DNA from: an uncultured Duganella sp.
Lineage (GTDB): Bacteria; Pseudomonadota; Gammaproteobacteria; Burkholderiales; Burkholderiaceae
Direction of reading: 5' to 3'
Length of the DNA: 64,000 bases
Assembly (NCBI GenBank): GCA_946482635.1
Contig: CAMLSG010000002.1
Location: forward strand, 1 to 64,000
The notes under the pieces were generated by a model. That model saw only the letters and a program-made list of their open reading frames with translations, did not search any database and had not been told where the DNA came from. Below, one piece after another: positions 54,824 through 62,891 of the stretch. Position numbers and translations under genes: made by a program. Every line of letters begins with the position of its first letter. Position 1 is the stretch's first letter.

Positions 54824-56171
54824 TGGCGAAGATCGGCTTGCGCTTGCTCCACTGGCCGCGCGTGAAGTCAGGGAAGTCCAGCGTCTGGAAGTTCTGCGCG
54901 ATCGATTGCTCGGACAGCGGCGTGATGGCGCTCCAAGTCACCGCGTCGTAGATATCGATCGGCATCGGCGCACGCGCCTTCAGCGCTTCCACGAAAGCGT
55001 GGATCACGAAGTAATCCATGCCGCCGTGGCCCGCACCCGCCGCTTCGCTGGCGTACTTGCGCCACAGCGGATGGTCGTACTGGTCCTGGTAAGACTGGAA
55101 GTCGTCCCACTGGTGGGGCTTGCTCTTGCCTTCGATATGGATGGAATGATTTACGTCCATCCACAAGCCATTGGTGCCCTGCACGCGGAAGCCCAACGAG
55201 TAAGGGCGCGGCAGCGAGGTGTCGTGCTGCAGGATAATGGTCTCGCCGTTTTCGCAGGACAGCGTGGTGGTCACCACGTCGCCCAGGCTGAACTTCACTT
55301 TGCCGCTAGGATGCTCGGCGCCACCCTGCTTGACGATGTAGTCGTGCAGGCCGCGCGCCTTGGTGGAGAAGGTATTGATGCGGGTGAAGCGGTTGCCGCG
55401 GTTGATGTTGGTGTACATCGCGCACGGGCCGATGCCATGGCTCGGATAAAGTTCGCCATTGCGCTGCACCGAGTGCTCGGTGCGCCACTTCGCTTCCGAC
55501 CAGCCCTTGGCGCCGAACTCGATGCCGCTGCCGTACGGCTTGGCCGGATCGCCGTTGTTGAACTTCACGGCGCGCAGGTCGTGCTGGTAGCCGCCCTGCA
55601 GGTGCACCAGTTCGCCGAACAGGCCGGAGCGCACCATCTGCAGCACCGCCATCACGTCGCGGCGATAGCACACGTTCTCCAGCAGCATGTACGGCGTGCC
55701 GGTCTTGAGCTGGGTGTCCAGCACGTCCCAGTGATCCTTCAGCGTGATGCCGGCCACCACTTCGCAGCCGACAGGCACTTTGGCCTGCATGGCGTCGATC
55801 GCCATTTGCGCATGCCATTCCCAGGGAGTGGCGATGATCACGCCATCGAGCTGTTTCGCGTCCAGCATGCGGCGGTAGGCGTGCTTGTCGCCATCTTCGC
55901 CGAAGGTACGCGGCTTCGGCTTGCCTGCCTTGTCGAATTGCGCCAGGGCTTTGCCCAGCATGATCGGTTCGATATCGCACAGCGCTGCCACTTCCACGTC
56001 GTCGCGGCGCACCAGCTCGCGCAGCAGCACCTGGCCGCGCATGCCAGTGCCGATCATGCCGAGCCGGAGTTTCTCGCGGCCGCCTGCCGCAAAGGCGGAA
56101 GGCAGCAGCAGGCTGCCCGCCAGCGCGGCGCCGGCGGTGAGGAAGTGTCGTCGATTGAATTGCTTGTCCAT
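54807..56171 (-). CDS. GH109 family alpha-N-acetylgalactosaminidase (Gfo/Idh/MocA fold)
   Basis: A 454-aa Tat-exported enzyme (NRRHFLTAGA, twin arginine at 7-8). GH109 enzymes cleave terminal alpha-GalNAc by an NAD-dependent oxidation-elimination mechanism. The NAD-binding motif is LGMIGTGMRG (about 37-46). GH109 hallmarks follow: ALCDIEPIMLGKALAQF, IIATPWEWHAQM, GYQHDLRAV, then NGELYPSHGIGPCAMYTNIN and GHGGMDYFVIHAF. Length is normal. It is 31 bp after the TonB-dependent receptor gene. Tat export fits a protein that folds around its cofactor before crossing the membrane. Confidence 0.92.
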   Translation of the reverse strand: MDKQFNRRHFLTAGAALAGSLLLPSAFAAGGREKLRLGMIGTGMRGQVLLRELVRRDDVEVAALCDIEPIMLGKALAQFDKAGKPKPRTFGEDGDKHAYRRMLDAKQLDGVIIATPWEWHAQMAIDAMQAKVPVGCEVVAGITLKDHWDVLDTQLKTGTPYMLLENVCYRRDVMAVLQMVRSGLFGELVHLQGGYQHDLRAVKFNNGDPAKPYGSGIEFGAKGWSEAKWRTEHSVQRNGELYPSHGIGPCAMYTNINRGNRFTRINTFSTKARGLHDYIVKQGGAEHPSGKVKFSLGDVVTTTLSCENGETIILQHDTSLPRPYSLGFRVQGTNGLWMDVNHSIHIEGKSKPHQWDDFQSYQDQYDHPLWRKYASEAAGAGHGGMDYFVIHAFVEALKARAPMPIDIYDAVTWSAITPLSEQSIAQNFQTLDFPDFTRGQWSKRKPIFAIDDRY

Positions 56172-56202
56172 CTAGTCTTTGCCTCTTTGGTTGGATCGCA
56201 GG

Positions 56203-59175
56203 TTACCAGAATTTGTAGTTGGCCGAGAGCGAGAAGACGCGCCCGAACAGGTTTTGCTGGTGGTTGTAGCCCTCCCAGCCGTTCGGGTCGTAGTACGGCT
56301 TCTTGTTGGTCACGTTCTTGATGTTCAGGCCCAGGTCCAGGTTCTTGACCGGCTTCCAGTTGAAGCCCAGGTTGACCGTGTAGTACGAAGGCTGGCCGCC
56401 GCACAGGTTGTCCGGCAGCGCCACGCCGCCGGCGGTGCAGTTTTCAGGTGCGTTGTCGGTGTCGTACGCACCGTATGCCCACTTGGCCTTGCCGGTATAG
56501 TTCACGAACAGGCTGGTGACCAGGTTCTGGTAGGTCCAGTCGGCGTTGAAGGTGGCGCGCAGGCGCGGCGAATCGTAGTAGCCGACGTAGTTGCCCGAGA
56601 AGCCGCCGCCGTCTTCGTAGTTGTAGGTCTCGCGCTTGCGGATGGTGAACGCGGCGCCGGTACCCAGCTTGCCGTACTCGCCCAGCGAGAAGCGGGCACG
56701 CGCATCGATGTCGAAGCCGTCCAGCAAGGTACGGCCGCGGTTCGAGTACGAGTTGATCAGGCCACCCAGGTTGCCCACCGAGTACTTCGGCAGCGGGCCG
56801 CTGCAGGCTGTGGCATTGGCAGGATTGGCGCACATGGTGGCCACGGCTGCCATATTGGCGCGGTCGGCATCGGACAGGTCATTGCGGATTGCCTTGTCGG
56901 TGCCGGCCAGGCTTGGGCCGTACTGGTCGACCAGCGCGGTGAACAGCTGGTTGAAGTCCTGGCGCACGATCTCGTTGCGGCGATAGACGAACCAGTAGTC
57001 CAGCGAGATGCTGACGTCCTTGGCTGGCTGCAGCACCAGCCCAAGGGTCGAGATCTTGGCTTTTTCCGGCGTCAGGTTCGGGTTCGGCGGGGTCAGGCCG
57101 CCCACCGTGGTCGAGCAGTTGGAATTGAACAGGGTCTTGCCCAGGTCGCGGTCGGTCGCGGTGACAGACATCAGCAGCAGGCTGGCGATGGCATTGGTTT
57201 CGTCGCAGCGCACGGTGTCGCGAATGCCGCCTACCTGCGCAAACACGCCGCCGCTGCCCGATTCGGCCAGGTTCGGTGCCCGGAAGCCTTCCGAGTAGGT
57301 ACCGCGCAGCATGATCTCAGGACGCGCGCGCCATTGCACGCCGACCTTCGGCGCCAGGTTGGCGGAGAAGTGCGGGTATTTGTCCAGGCGGGCCGCGGCG
57401 TTGACTTCCAGCGTATCGGTGATCGGCACCACCACTTCGCCGAACAGCGCGCTGACGGTACGCTTGCCGTCGAACCAGGACCCGCCCTGCTGCGTGATCA
57501 GGCCATTGGCGGCATCCGGATTGCCCGGGGTGTCGAAGCTTTCGCGCATCAGGTTGGTGCCGAAGGCGGCGCGCACCTCACGCTCGCCCAGCTTGAACAG
57601 CGTGCCCTCCACCTTGGCGTCGAAGGTGATCAGCTTGGTCCAGGACTGGATGTCGAAAGTCGGGAAAGCTTCGCGGATCAAGGCCGCATTCGATTCGCTG
57701 ATTTCGCCGAACTTGAAAGCAGGATTGTCGGCAATGTAGACGCGGCCGGTGACCGGGTCTTTGGAGGTCGGGCCGAAGGCCTTCTCGAAGCCCTTGGTGT
57801 TGATGTTCGTGGTCTGGTACAAGGTCGAGTGGCTGCCTGCCACCGCAAGCGCGGTCTCGAAGTCCCAGCTACCGGTCAGGTGTCCGCGCAGGCCGGTCAG
57901 CACCCGGTAGTTGTCATCCAGGTTCTTCTGGCCGAAGTGGCCGACCGCGTCCTGCAGGATGTAGTTCAGGCCTGCCGCGCCGCCCATCTTGGCTGCCATG
58001 TCGGCGTCCAGCTTGCCCTGCAGGTAGACGTTGTTCGGGCCCAGGTAAGGGTTGACGAAAGTATTCAGCCTGGTGCCGGTGTTGCGCGAGAACCAGTTGC
58101 TGGTGGTGCCGCTATTGAAGCTGCGCGGGCCGTTCTCGCCGCGCAGCTTGATGTGGGTGAACGCTGCTTCGGCAAAGACTTCCAGGTCCTCGCCGAGCTT
58201 CTTGCGGCCGGACAGGAAACCGGTCGCGCGGTCGGAAGTCGGGCCGGTGTCCAGCGCATACGGCAGGTTGTTCCACACGCAGCGGGTGCCGGATGCTTCG
58301 GTGATCATGGTGGAGCAGCCGCTTACTGCGCGCTGGGTGCGCGCATTGTTCTTGGCCGGATCGAATACGAAGAACGTGCCCGGGTTGGGCTGGCCCGGCT
58401 CGCTGCCGGTGCCGATGCGGAAGTTGGAGATGAAGTTCGGATTGTTGACGTAGAAGTAGTCGGGCCGCTTGTCGTAGGTGTCGGCCAGCGCAATACGGTC
58501 GCGCTGGTACACGTTCAGGGAAGCCATCACGTTGTAGCCGTCGTTGGCAAAGTCGCCCTTGCCGTACACCAGGCTGGCCTGGTGCTCGCCGTAGGCCGAC
58601 ACTTCCTGCGAATGGTCGGTGCTGACTTTCGCTTCCAGGCCCTGGTAATTTTTCTTGGTGATGACGTTGATCACGCCGGCCACCGCATCGGAGCCGTACA
58701 CCGCGGAGGCGCCGTCGGTCAGGATTTCCATGCGCTCGATCGCCGCTGCCGGGATCGAGTCGATGTTGACGAACATGGTCTGGAAGCCGGCCGGCGCGCC
58801 GTAGAAGGACAGGCGGCGGCCGTTCAGCAGCACCAGCGTGCCTTGCGCGCCCAGGCCGCGCAGGTTGGCCTGCGAGGCGCCGTCGGAGCCGGTGAACATG
58901 GAACGGAAGTCTTGCTGCGCAGGGCGCGCGGCCGGCAGGTTGTCCAGCACCTGCATCAGGGTGCGGGCGCCCATGTTTTCGATCTGCTTGGCGTCGATCA
59001 CCTGCACCGGCGATGCGGTTTCGGCGTTGATGCGCTTCAGGCTGGAGCCGGTCACTTCGACGCGGTGGATCTTCTCGCCTTTCTCGTCCTTCTTGTCCTC
59101 CGCCCCATCGGCCGCCAGGGCGCCGCCGGCAAATCCAATAGCTGCCAGCGCAGCGATCAATTTCTTCAGTTCCAC
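56203..59175 (-). CDS. TonB-dependent outer membrane receptor
   Basis: About 990 aa. The signal peptide is at 1-22. The TonB box region lies near the mature N-terminus (HRVEVTGSSLKR). The plug domain (about 50-165) contains PVQVIDAKQIENMGARTLMQ and DGASAVYGSDAVAGVINVIT. A large beta-barrel ends in ANYKFW with a terminal aromatic. I favour the GTG at 59175: GGAG directly abuts the ATG at 59181 and leaves 6 nt before the GTG. The context with two alpha-GalNAcases suggests uptake of GalNAc-containing glycans. No SusD-like partner is present. Confidence 0.93.
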   Translation of the reverse strand: MELKKLIAALAAIGFAGGALAADGAEDKKDEKGEKIHRVEVTGSSLKRINAETASPVQVIDAKQIENMGARTLMQVLDNLPAARPAQQDFRSMFTGSDGASQANLRGLGAQGTLVLLNGRRLSFYGAPAGFQTMFVNIDSIPAAAIERMEILTDGASAVYGSDAVAGVINVITKKNYQGLEAKVSTDHSQEVSAYGEHQASLVYGKGDFANDGYNVMASLNVYQRDRIALADTYDKRPDYFYVNNPNFISNFRIGTGSEPGQPNPGTFFVFDPAKNNARTQRAVSGCSTMITEASGTRCVWNNLPYALDTGPTSDRATGFLSGRKKLGEDLEVFAEAAFTHIKLRGENGPRSFNSGTTSNWFSRNTGTRLNTFVNPYLGPNNVYLQGKLDADMAAKMGGAAGLNYILQDAVGHFGQKNLDDNYRVLTGLRGHLTGSWDFETALAVAGSHSTLYQTTNINTKGFEKAFGPTSKDPVTGRVYIADNPAFKFGEISESNAALIREAFPTFDIQSWTKLITFDAKVEGTLFKLGEREVRAAFGTNLMRESFDTPGNPDAANGLITQQGGSWFDGKRTVSALFGEVVVPITDTLEVNAAARLDKYPHFSANLAPKVGVQWRARPEIMLRGTYSEGFRAPNLAESGSGGVFAQVGGIRDTVRCDETNAIASLLLMSVTATDRDLGKTLFNSNCSTTVGGLTPPNPNLTPEKAKISTLGLVLQPAKDVSISLDYWFVYRRNEIVRQDFNQLFTALVDQYGPSLAGTDKAIRNDLSDADRANMAAVATMCANPANATACSGPLPKYSVGNLGGLINSYSNRGRTLLDGFDIDARARFSLGEYGKLGTGAAFTIRKRETYNYEDGGGFSGNYVGYYDSPRLRATFNADWTYQNLVTSLFVNYTGKAKWAYGAYDTDNAPENCTAGGVALPDNLCGGQPSYYTVNLGFNWKPVKNLDLGLNIKNVTNKKPYYDPNGWEGYNHQQNLFGRVFSLSANYKFW

Positions 59176-59255
59176 TTGCATCTCCTTTTTTTAGTTTGCA
59201 AAACGCCCTCCCCGGTCCGAAGAGGGGTTCGTTCTTAGTGACGAAAAATGTGCGG

Positions 59256-62200
59256 TCAGCGCGTCCGGATCGTGGCGCCCTCTGTGCCTAGCAGTACGGC
59301 ATTGGCCCAGTTGCCGCAAACCTGGGCTGGTTGGGCGCCGCGCGCACCCAGGGTCCGCAGGCTGAGTTGCCTCAACCCGCGTACATCGATTTCCGGCTTG
59401 ACGACAGCCGGCGCAGTCACCAGGCCGCTGTCGTACAGCAGGCGCTCGCCGCTCCAGACCTGGAACTGCAGGCCGCCGGCGCTACGGCAGCTATCGTCCA
59501 CGTCCAGGTCGGCGCGCAGCAGGCTCCAGTTGCCTTCCAGTTGCAGGTCGATGCGGCTGGCCGGGCCGACGCCCAAGCCCTTGCGGAACCATAGGCCGTT
59601 CATGCGCATTTCCTTGGCCTTGCCGGCAGGACGATCGCGTCCGACGCCCTTCGGCAACGGCAGGTCCGACAGGAAGCTTTGCAGCTCGGCGCCCTCTTTC
59701 GCGCGATGTTCGAGGATGCGGAAGGTGGACAGGGCAATCGGCCCCACTTCGGCCGGCTGCATGGCGTTGATTGCCTTGGCTGGCACTTGTGCGGCAGCCG
59801 TGACCATCGGGTCGGTCGATGCCGCGCCTTCGCCTTCCGGGTTTTGCGTGCTGAGCACGCGGAAGCGCAGCAGGCGGCCAGCGGTGGCCGGGAAGTTGAT
59901 GGTCTGCGTTTCCTTCTCCAGCTTCAGGCGGCCGGTGAAGCTTGGCTTGCCCCATTCGCCATTGGTGTCGGCGATGTAGATTTCGTAGTCGCGCACCTGG
60001 CCGTGCTTCCAGTGTTCATCGTTGCGCGGCGCGATCTCGATGCCGTCGACCAGGCGGCGCTCGGTGAAGCCGATGGTCCATTCGTGGGCGCCGGTGCGGA
60101 TCGACTGGTTGCGGGTGGTGCGGAACCAGGTTGCCGGCTTGTCGTCAAAGGCGTTTTCCAGCGGATGGCCAGGTTCTTCGGCGGGACGGTTGACCACCAG
60201 CAGCGCGTCGGGCGGCAGTGCGCGGCCCAGCTCCGGCGCTTGCGGGAAATTGTCGTCTTGCGCGGCCAGTGTTTGCGCGCCCTGCACCTTGATTTGCAGC
60301 GGCTGGCGGATATCCTGTTTGGCTGTCTTCACATACAGCGTGCCGGTGCGGTCTTGCGGGTCGTAGAACCAGCCCTCCGATGCCGCATCGTATGCCGCGC
60401 GGTCGGCATGGGCGGGCAGGCTGCGGCTTGCCGCTGCAACGGTGGCCGGGCGCTGGCGCGTCAGCATGCGCAAGGCATAGCTGCGGCGCGGCTCCTGGCC
60501 TGCGTAGCTGCCTTCGACCGCAGCGATGTCGACACTCACGGCGCCGCCCGATTCGCGCATGCGCAGCACTTGCTGGCTGAAGGCGCCTTTCTGGTACTGG
60601 CGCGTGTTGCCGTCGTCCTCGTACAGGGTGAACGAGGACTCGCCGTGCGGGTACAGGTCCAGCGTCAGCACGTCCTTGGGCTTTTCGCCGTCATACAGCA
60701 CTTCGGGGTACATCGGCAGGATCGCGCCGGCACGCACGAAGACTGGGAGCTTGTCGAGCGTGACCTGCAGGTCGAGATCACGGCCCGCAGCGCCGGCAGT
60801 CGCCTGGCGGCCATCCCAGTATTCGAACCACGTGCCTTGCGGCAGGTGGATGGCCTTGCGCCAGCCCTGCGACACCGCCTGGCTGCGGTACACCGGCGCC
60901 ACCAGCATGTCGCGGCCCAGCAGGAACTGGTATTTGTGCGCTTCGGTGAAGGCGGCAGGATCGGTGGCGTAATCCCACATCAGGCCGCGCACCAAAGGCG
61001 CGCCGGTCTGCTCCGCCTCGCGCGCCAGGGTGTACATATATGGCGTCAGGCGCAGCTTGAGTTTCAGGTAGCGGCGATTGATGCTGCGGTAAGGCTCGTC
61101 GAACCACCATGGATGCTTGCGCGCATTGGCCGACCAGCCCGACATACCCATCAGCACCGGCGTGAATGCCTTCCACTGCAGGTCGCGCGTATAAGTCTCA
61201 GGGCTGCCGCCAAAGATTGCATCGACGTCGCCAGTCGCATACGCCTGGCCGGACAGGCCGGAACCCACCAGCGTCGGCACATGCCAGCGGATATAGTCCC
61301 AGCTTGCGCTCTGGTCGCCGGTCCATGCCACCGCATAGCGCTGCGTGCCGGCCCAGCCCATCACGGTCCAGATGAACGGACGGCTGTCGGAGTTGTCCAG
61401 GATGCCGTCGTACGCCGACTTGTTGGCGTCCAGCGAGAACTGGTAGCCCTTGCCGGTCCAGGCCACGTCCAGCTTCTGCACGCGGCTGCCGGCGGTGCCG
61501 ACTTCCCACTTGATCTTGTCGACGCCGTTCTCGGTCCACAGCCCGGTGCGGAAGCCGTACTTGGCCAGGCCCTGCACGGTCTCCGGCAAGCTGGTGTAGC
61601 CGCAGCCGTAACCGTCGTTGGGCAAGATCCAGCCGCCGGGCATATCGTTCTCGCGGTATTTGCGCGCCACCGCATCGACAACGTCCGGCGTCTTGCCGCT
61701 TGGGCCATCGCTCCAGCCTTTTGGCACGGTGCCCGGCTTCTTCACGTTGTCGCCGTCGTTGTAGCAATCGGCGTCGCCGTATTCCAGCGCCCAGCGCGGC
61801 AGCATGCGCGCGCGGCCGGTCCACTCGGTGTAGCGCGCCAGGACGTCGCGCACATCCTTGCCGACGAAGTAGTAGGCATCGAAGCGCGGCTCGGCATGCT
61901 GCAGGGCCACCACGTCTTGCTGGCGCAGATCGTAGCTGCCGTCGGACCAGGTATTGCGCAGCATGCCCCAGCCGCGCGAGCTCATAAGGAAAGGCGCCGG
62001 ACTTGGGCGGTCGCCCTCCTCCCATCCACCCGAATACGACACGTCAAGCTGGCGGCCCTTGAATTCGAAGCGGCCATTCTGCTGCCCGCCGCCGAAGAAG
62101 CGTTCCGCCTTGTCGCTGGACAGGGTCTGCACGCTGGCTTTGTCGCCCAGTTCCAGCGGCTGCACTTCGCGCCACAGCGGCTGCGTTTCGCCGGCGCGGA

Positions 62201-62576
62201 ACAGGCTGAAACGCAAGGGGTTGCGGTCGATGCGCAAGGCCAGCTTCGCGGTGCGCAGCACAATATGGTCGGGCTGTTCGCTTACGCTATGCTCAATATG
62301 CGCAGCAGGCTTGCCGATCACGATGGCGGCCGCCTTGTCGCCGGCGCCGGTCAGCTTGCCCTTGGGGCCGGCCCAGATGCGCAACACGTCGTCCTGCAGC
62401 AGGCTGACACGCACGACGGCGCCGGATTCGGTCGCCAAGTCCCAGGATAAGCCTTCCGCAACGGCAGCCGGCGCGGCAGCGATGCTGCGCAGTTTTCCGA
62501 GCGGGGCTGCGAGGGCGGCGCCAGTGGCCAGGGCCAGCGCGGCAGCGGCGATTGCAGTGCGGGTGAGTCTCTTCAT
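59256..62576 (-). CDS. GH31 family alpha-N-acetylgalactosaminidase-like enzyme
   Basis: An 1106-aa secreted enzyme with signal peptide (1-23). The catalytic barrel (about 250-550) carries KLDVAW (probable nucleophile D370) and WTGDQSASWDYIRWH (probable acid/base D421), plus DGYGCGYTSLPETVQGL and SGLSGQ. These resemble the GH31 alpha-N-acetylgalactosaminidase group rather than alpha-glucosidases. Beyond the barrel are an F5/8-like domain (about 835-925) and a C-terminal NPCBM-like carbohydrate-binding domain with DDSCRSAGGLQFQVW. Start at 62576 with AGGCAGGC upstream. It heads the TonB-receptor/GH109 gene cluster on the same strand. Confidence 0.88.
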   Translation of the reverse strand: MKRLTRTAIAAAALALATGAALAAPLGKLRSIAAAPAAVAEGLSWDLATESGAVVRVSLLQDDVLRIWAGPKGKLTGAGDKAAAIVIGKPAAHIEHSVSEQPDHIVLRTAKLALRIDRNPLRFSLFRAGETQPLWREVQPLELGDKASVQTLSSDKAERFFGGGQQNGRFEFKGRQLDVSYSGGWEEGDRPSPAPFLMSSRGWGMLRNTWSDGSYDLRQQDVVALQHAEPRFDAYYFVGKDVRDVLARYTEWTGRARMLPRWALEYGDADCYNDGDNVKKPGTVPKGWSDGPSGKTPDVVDAVARKYRENDMPGGWILPNDGYGCGYTSLPETVQGLAKYGFRTGLWTENGVDKIKWEVGTAGSRVQKLDVAWTGKGYQFSLDANKSAYDGILDNSDSRPFIWTVMGWAGTQRYAVAWTGDQSASWDYIRWHVPTLVGSGLSGQAYATGDVDAIFGGSPETYTRDLQWKAFTPVLMGMSGWSANARKHPWWFDEPYRSINRRYLKLKLRLTPYMYTLAREAEQTGAPLVRGLMWDYATDPAAFTEAHKYQFLLGRDMLVAPVYRSQAVSQGWRKAIHLPQGTWFEYWDGRQATAGAAGRDLDLQVTLDKLPVFVRAGAILPMYPEVLYDGEKPKDVLTLDLYPHGESSFTLYEDDGNTRQYQKGAFSQQVLRMRESGGAVSVDIAAVEGSYAGQEPRRSYALRMLTRQRPATVAAASRSLPAHADRAAYDAASEGWFYDPQDRTGTLYVKTAKQDIRQPLQIKVQGAQTLAAQDDNFPQAPELGRALPPDALLVVNRPAEEPGHPLENAFDDKPATWFRTTRNQSIRTGAHEWTIGFTERRLVDGIEIAPRNDEHWKHGQVRDYEIYIADTNGEWGKPSFTGRLKLEKETQTINFPATAGRLLRFRVLSTQNPEGEGAASTDPMVTAAAQVPAKAINAMQPAEVGPIALSTFRILEHRAKEGAELQSFLSDLPLPKGVGRDRPAGKAKEMRMNGLWFRKGLGVGPASRIDLQLEGNWSLLRADLDVDDSCRSAGGLQFQVWSGERLLYDSGLVTAPAVVKPEIDVRGLRQLSLRTLGARGAQPAQVCGNWANAVLLGTEGATIRTR

Positions 62577-62595
62577 AAGCCTGCCTAAGGTGCAA

Positions 62596-62846
62596 TATTT
62601 TTCGTTTTGATAGTCATACTTTAGGAATAAAAGCAAAAAAGGTCAACAAAAAGAAAGAAAACAGCACTTTCGCACCGTTTTTTCCTAAATTATTCTTTCG
62701 TTTAACCGATATTGCGGCGCAATAGCTTTCGATTAGTAGCGTACACGCAACGTGGCATGCCGAAATACCGACACTTCCGGTGCGTTTCCGCCTACCGGAC
62801 GGGTAGCCATATCTTTCGTTTATCTTTCGTATTTGACTTTTCGAAA
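62596..62846. promoter_or_regulatory. Divergent control region with AgaR-like TTTCGTTT repeats
   Basis: The 315-bp gap between the GH31 gene and agaS holds several CTTTCGTTT-like copies: near 62599-62609, at 62694-62702, and as direct repeats ATCTTTCGT at 62811-62819 and 62822-62830 (11 bp apart), followed by CTTTTCGAAA. Known AgaR (DeoR family) operators in enterobacteria are built from such TTTCGTTT units. The repeats overlap the agaS promoter. Confidence 0.6.
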
Positions 62847-62861
62847 TATACTATTTATGCT
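62833..62861 (+). promoter_or_regulatory. Promoter of agaS
   Basis: TTGACT (62833-62838), 17-bp spacing and TATGCT (62856-62861) form a sigma-70 type promoter about 30 bp before the start codon. AgaR-like repeats overlap its upstream side. Confidence 0.6.
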
Positions 62862-62891
62862 TTCAGCCAACGAACAACTTTTCTTTTTTCG

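Noticed and set aside
59175..59181. ATG at 59181 as start of the TonB receptor
   Set aside because: The GGAG touches this ATG with no spacing; the GTG at 59175 has normal spacing. The difference is two residues, so it is noted only.
56179..59238. 1,019-codon open frame on the plus strand
   Set aside because: It is the exact antisense shadow of the TonB-dependent receptor, has no family features and arises from GC-rich codon bias.
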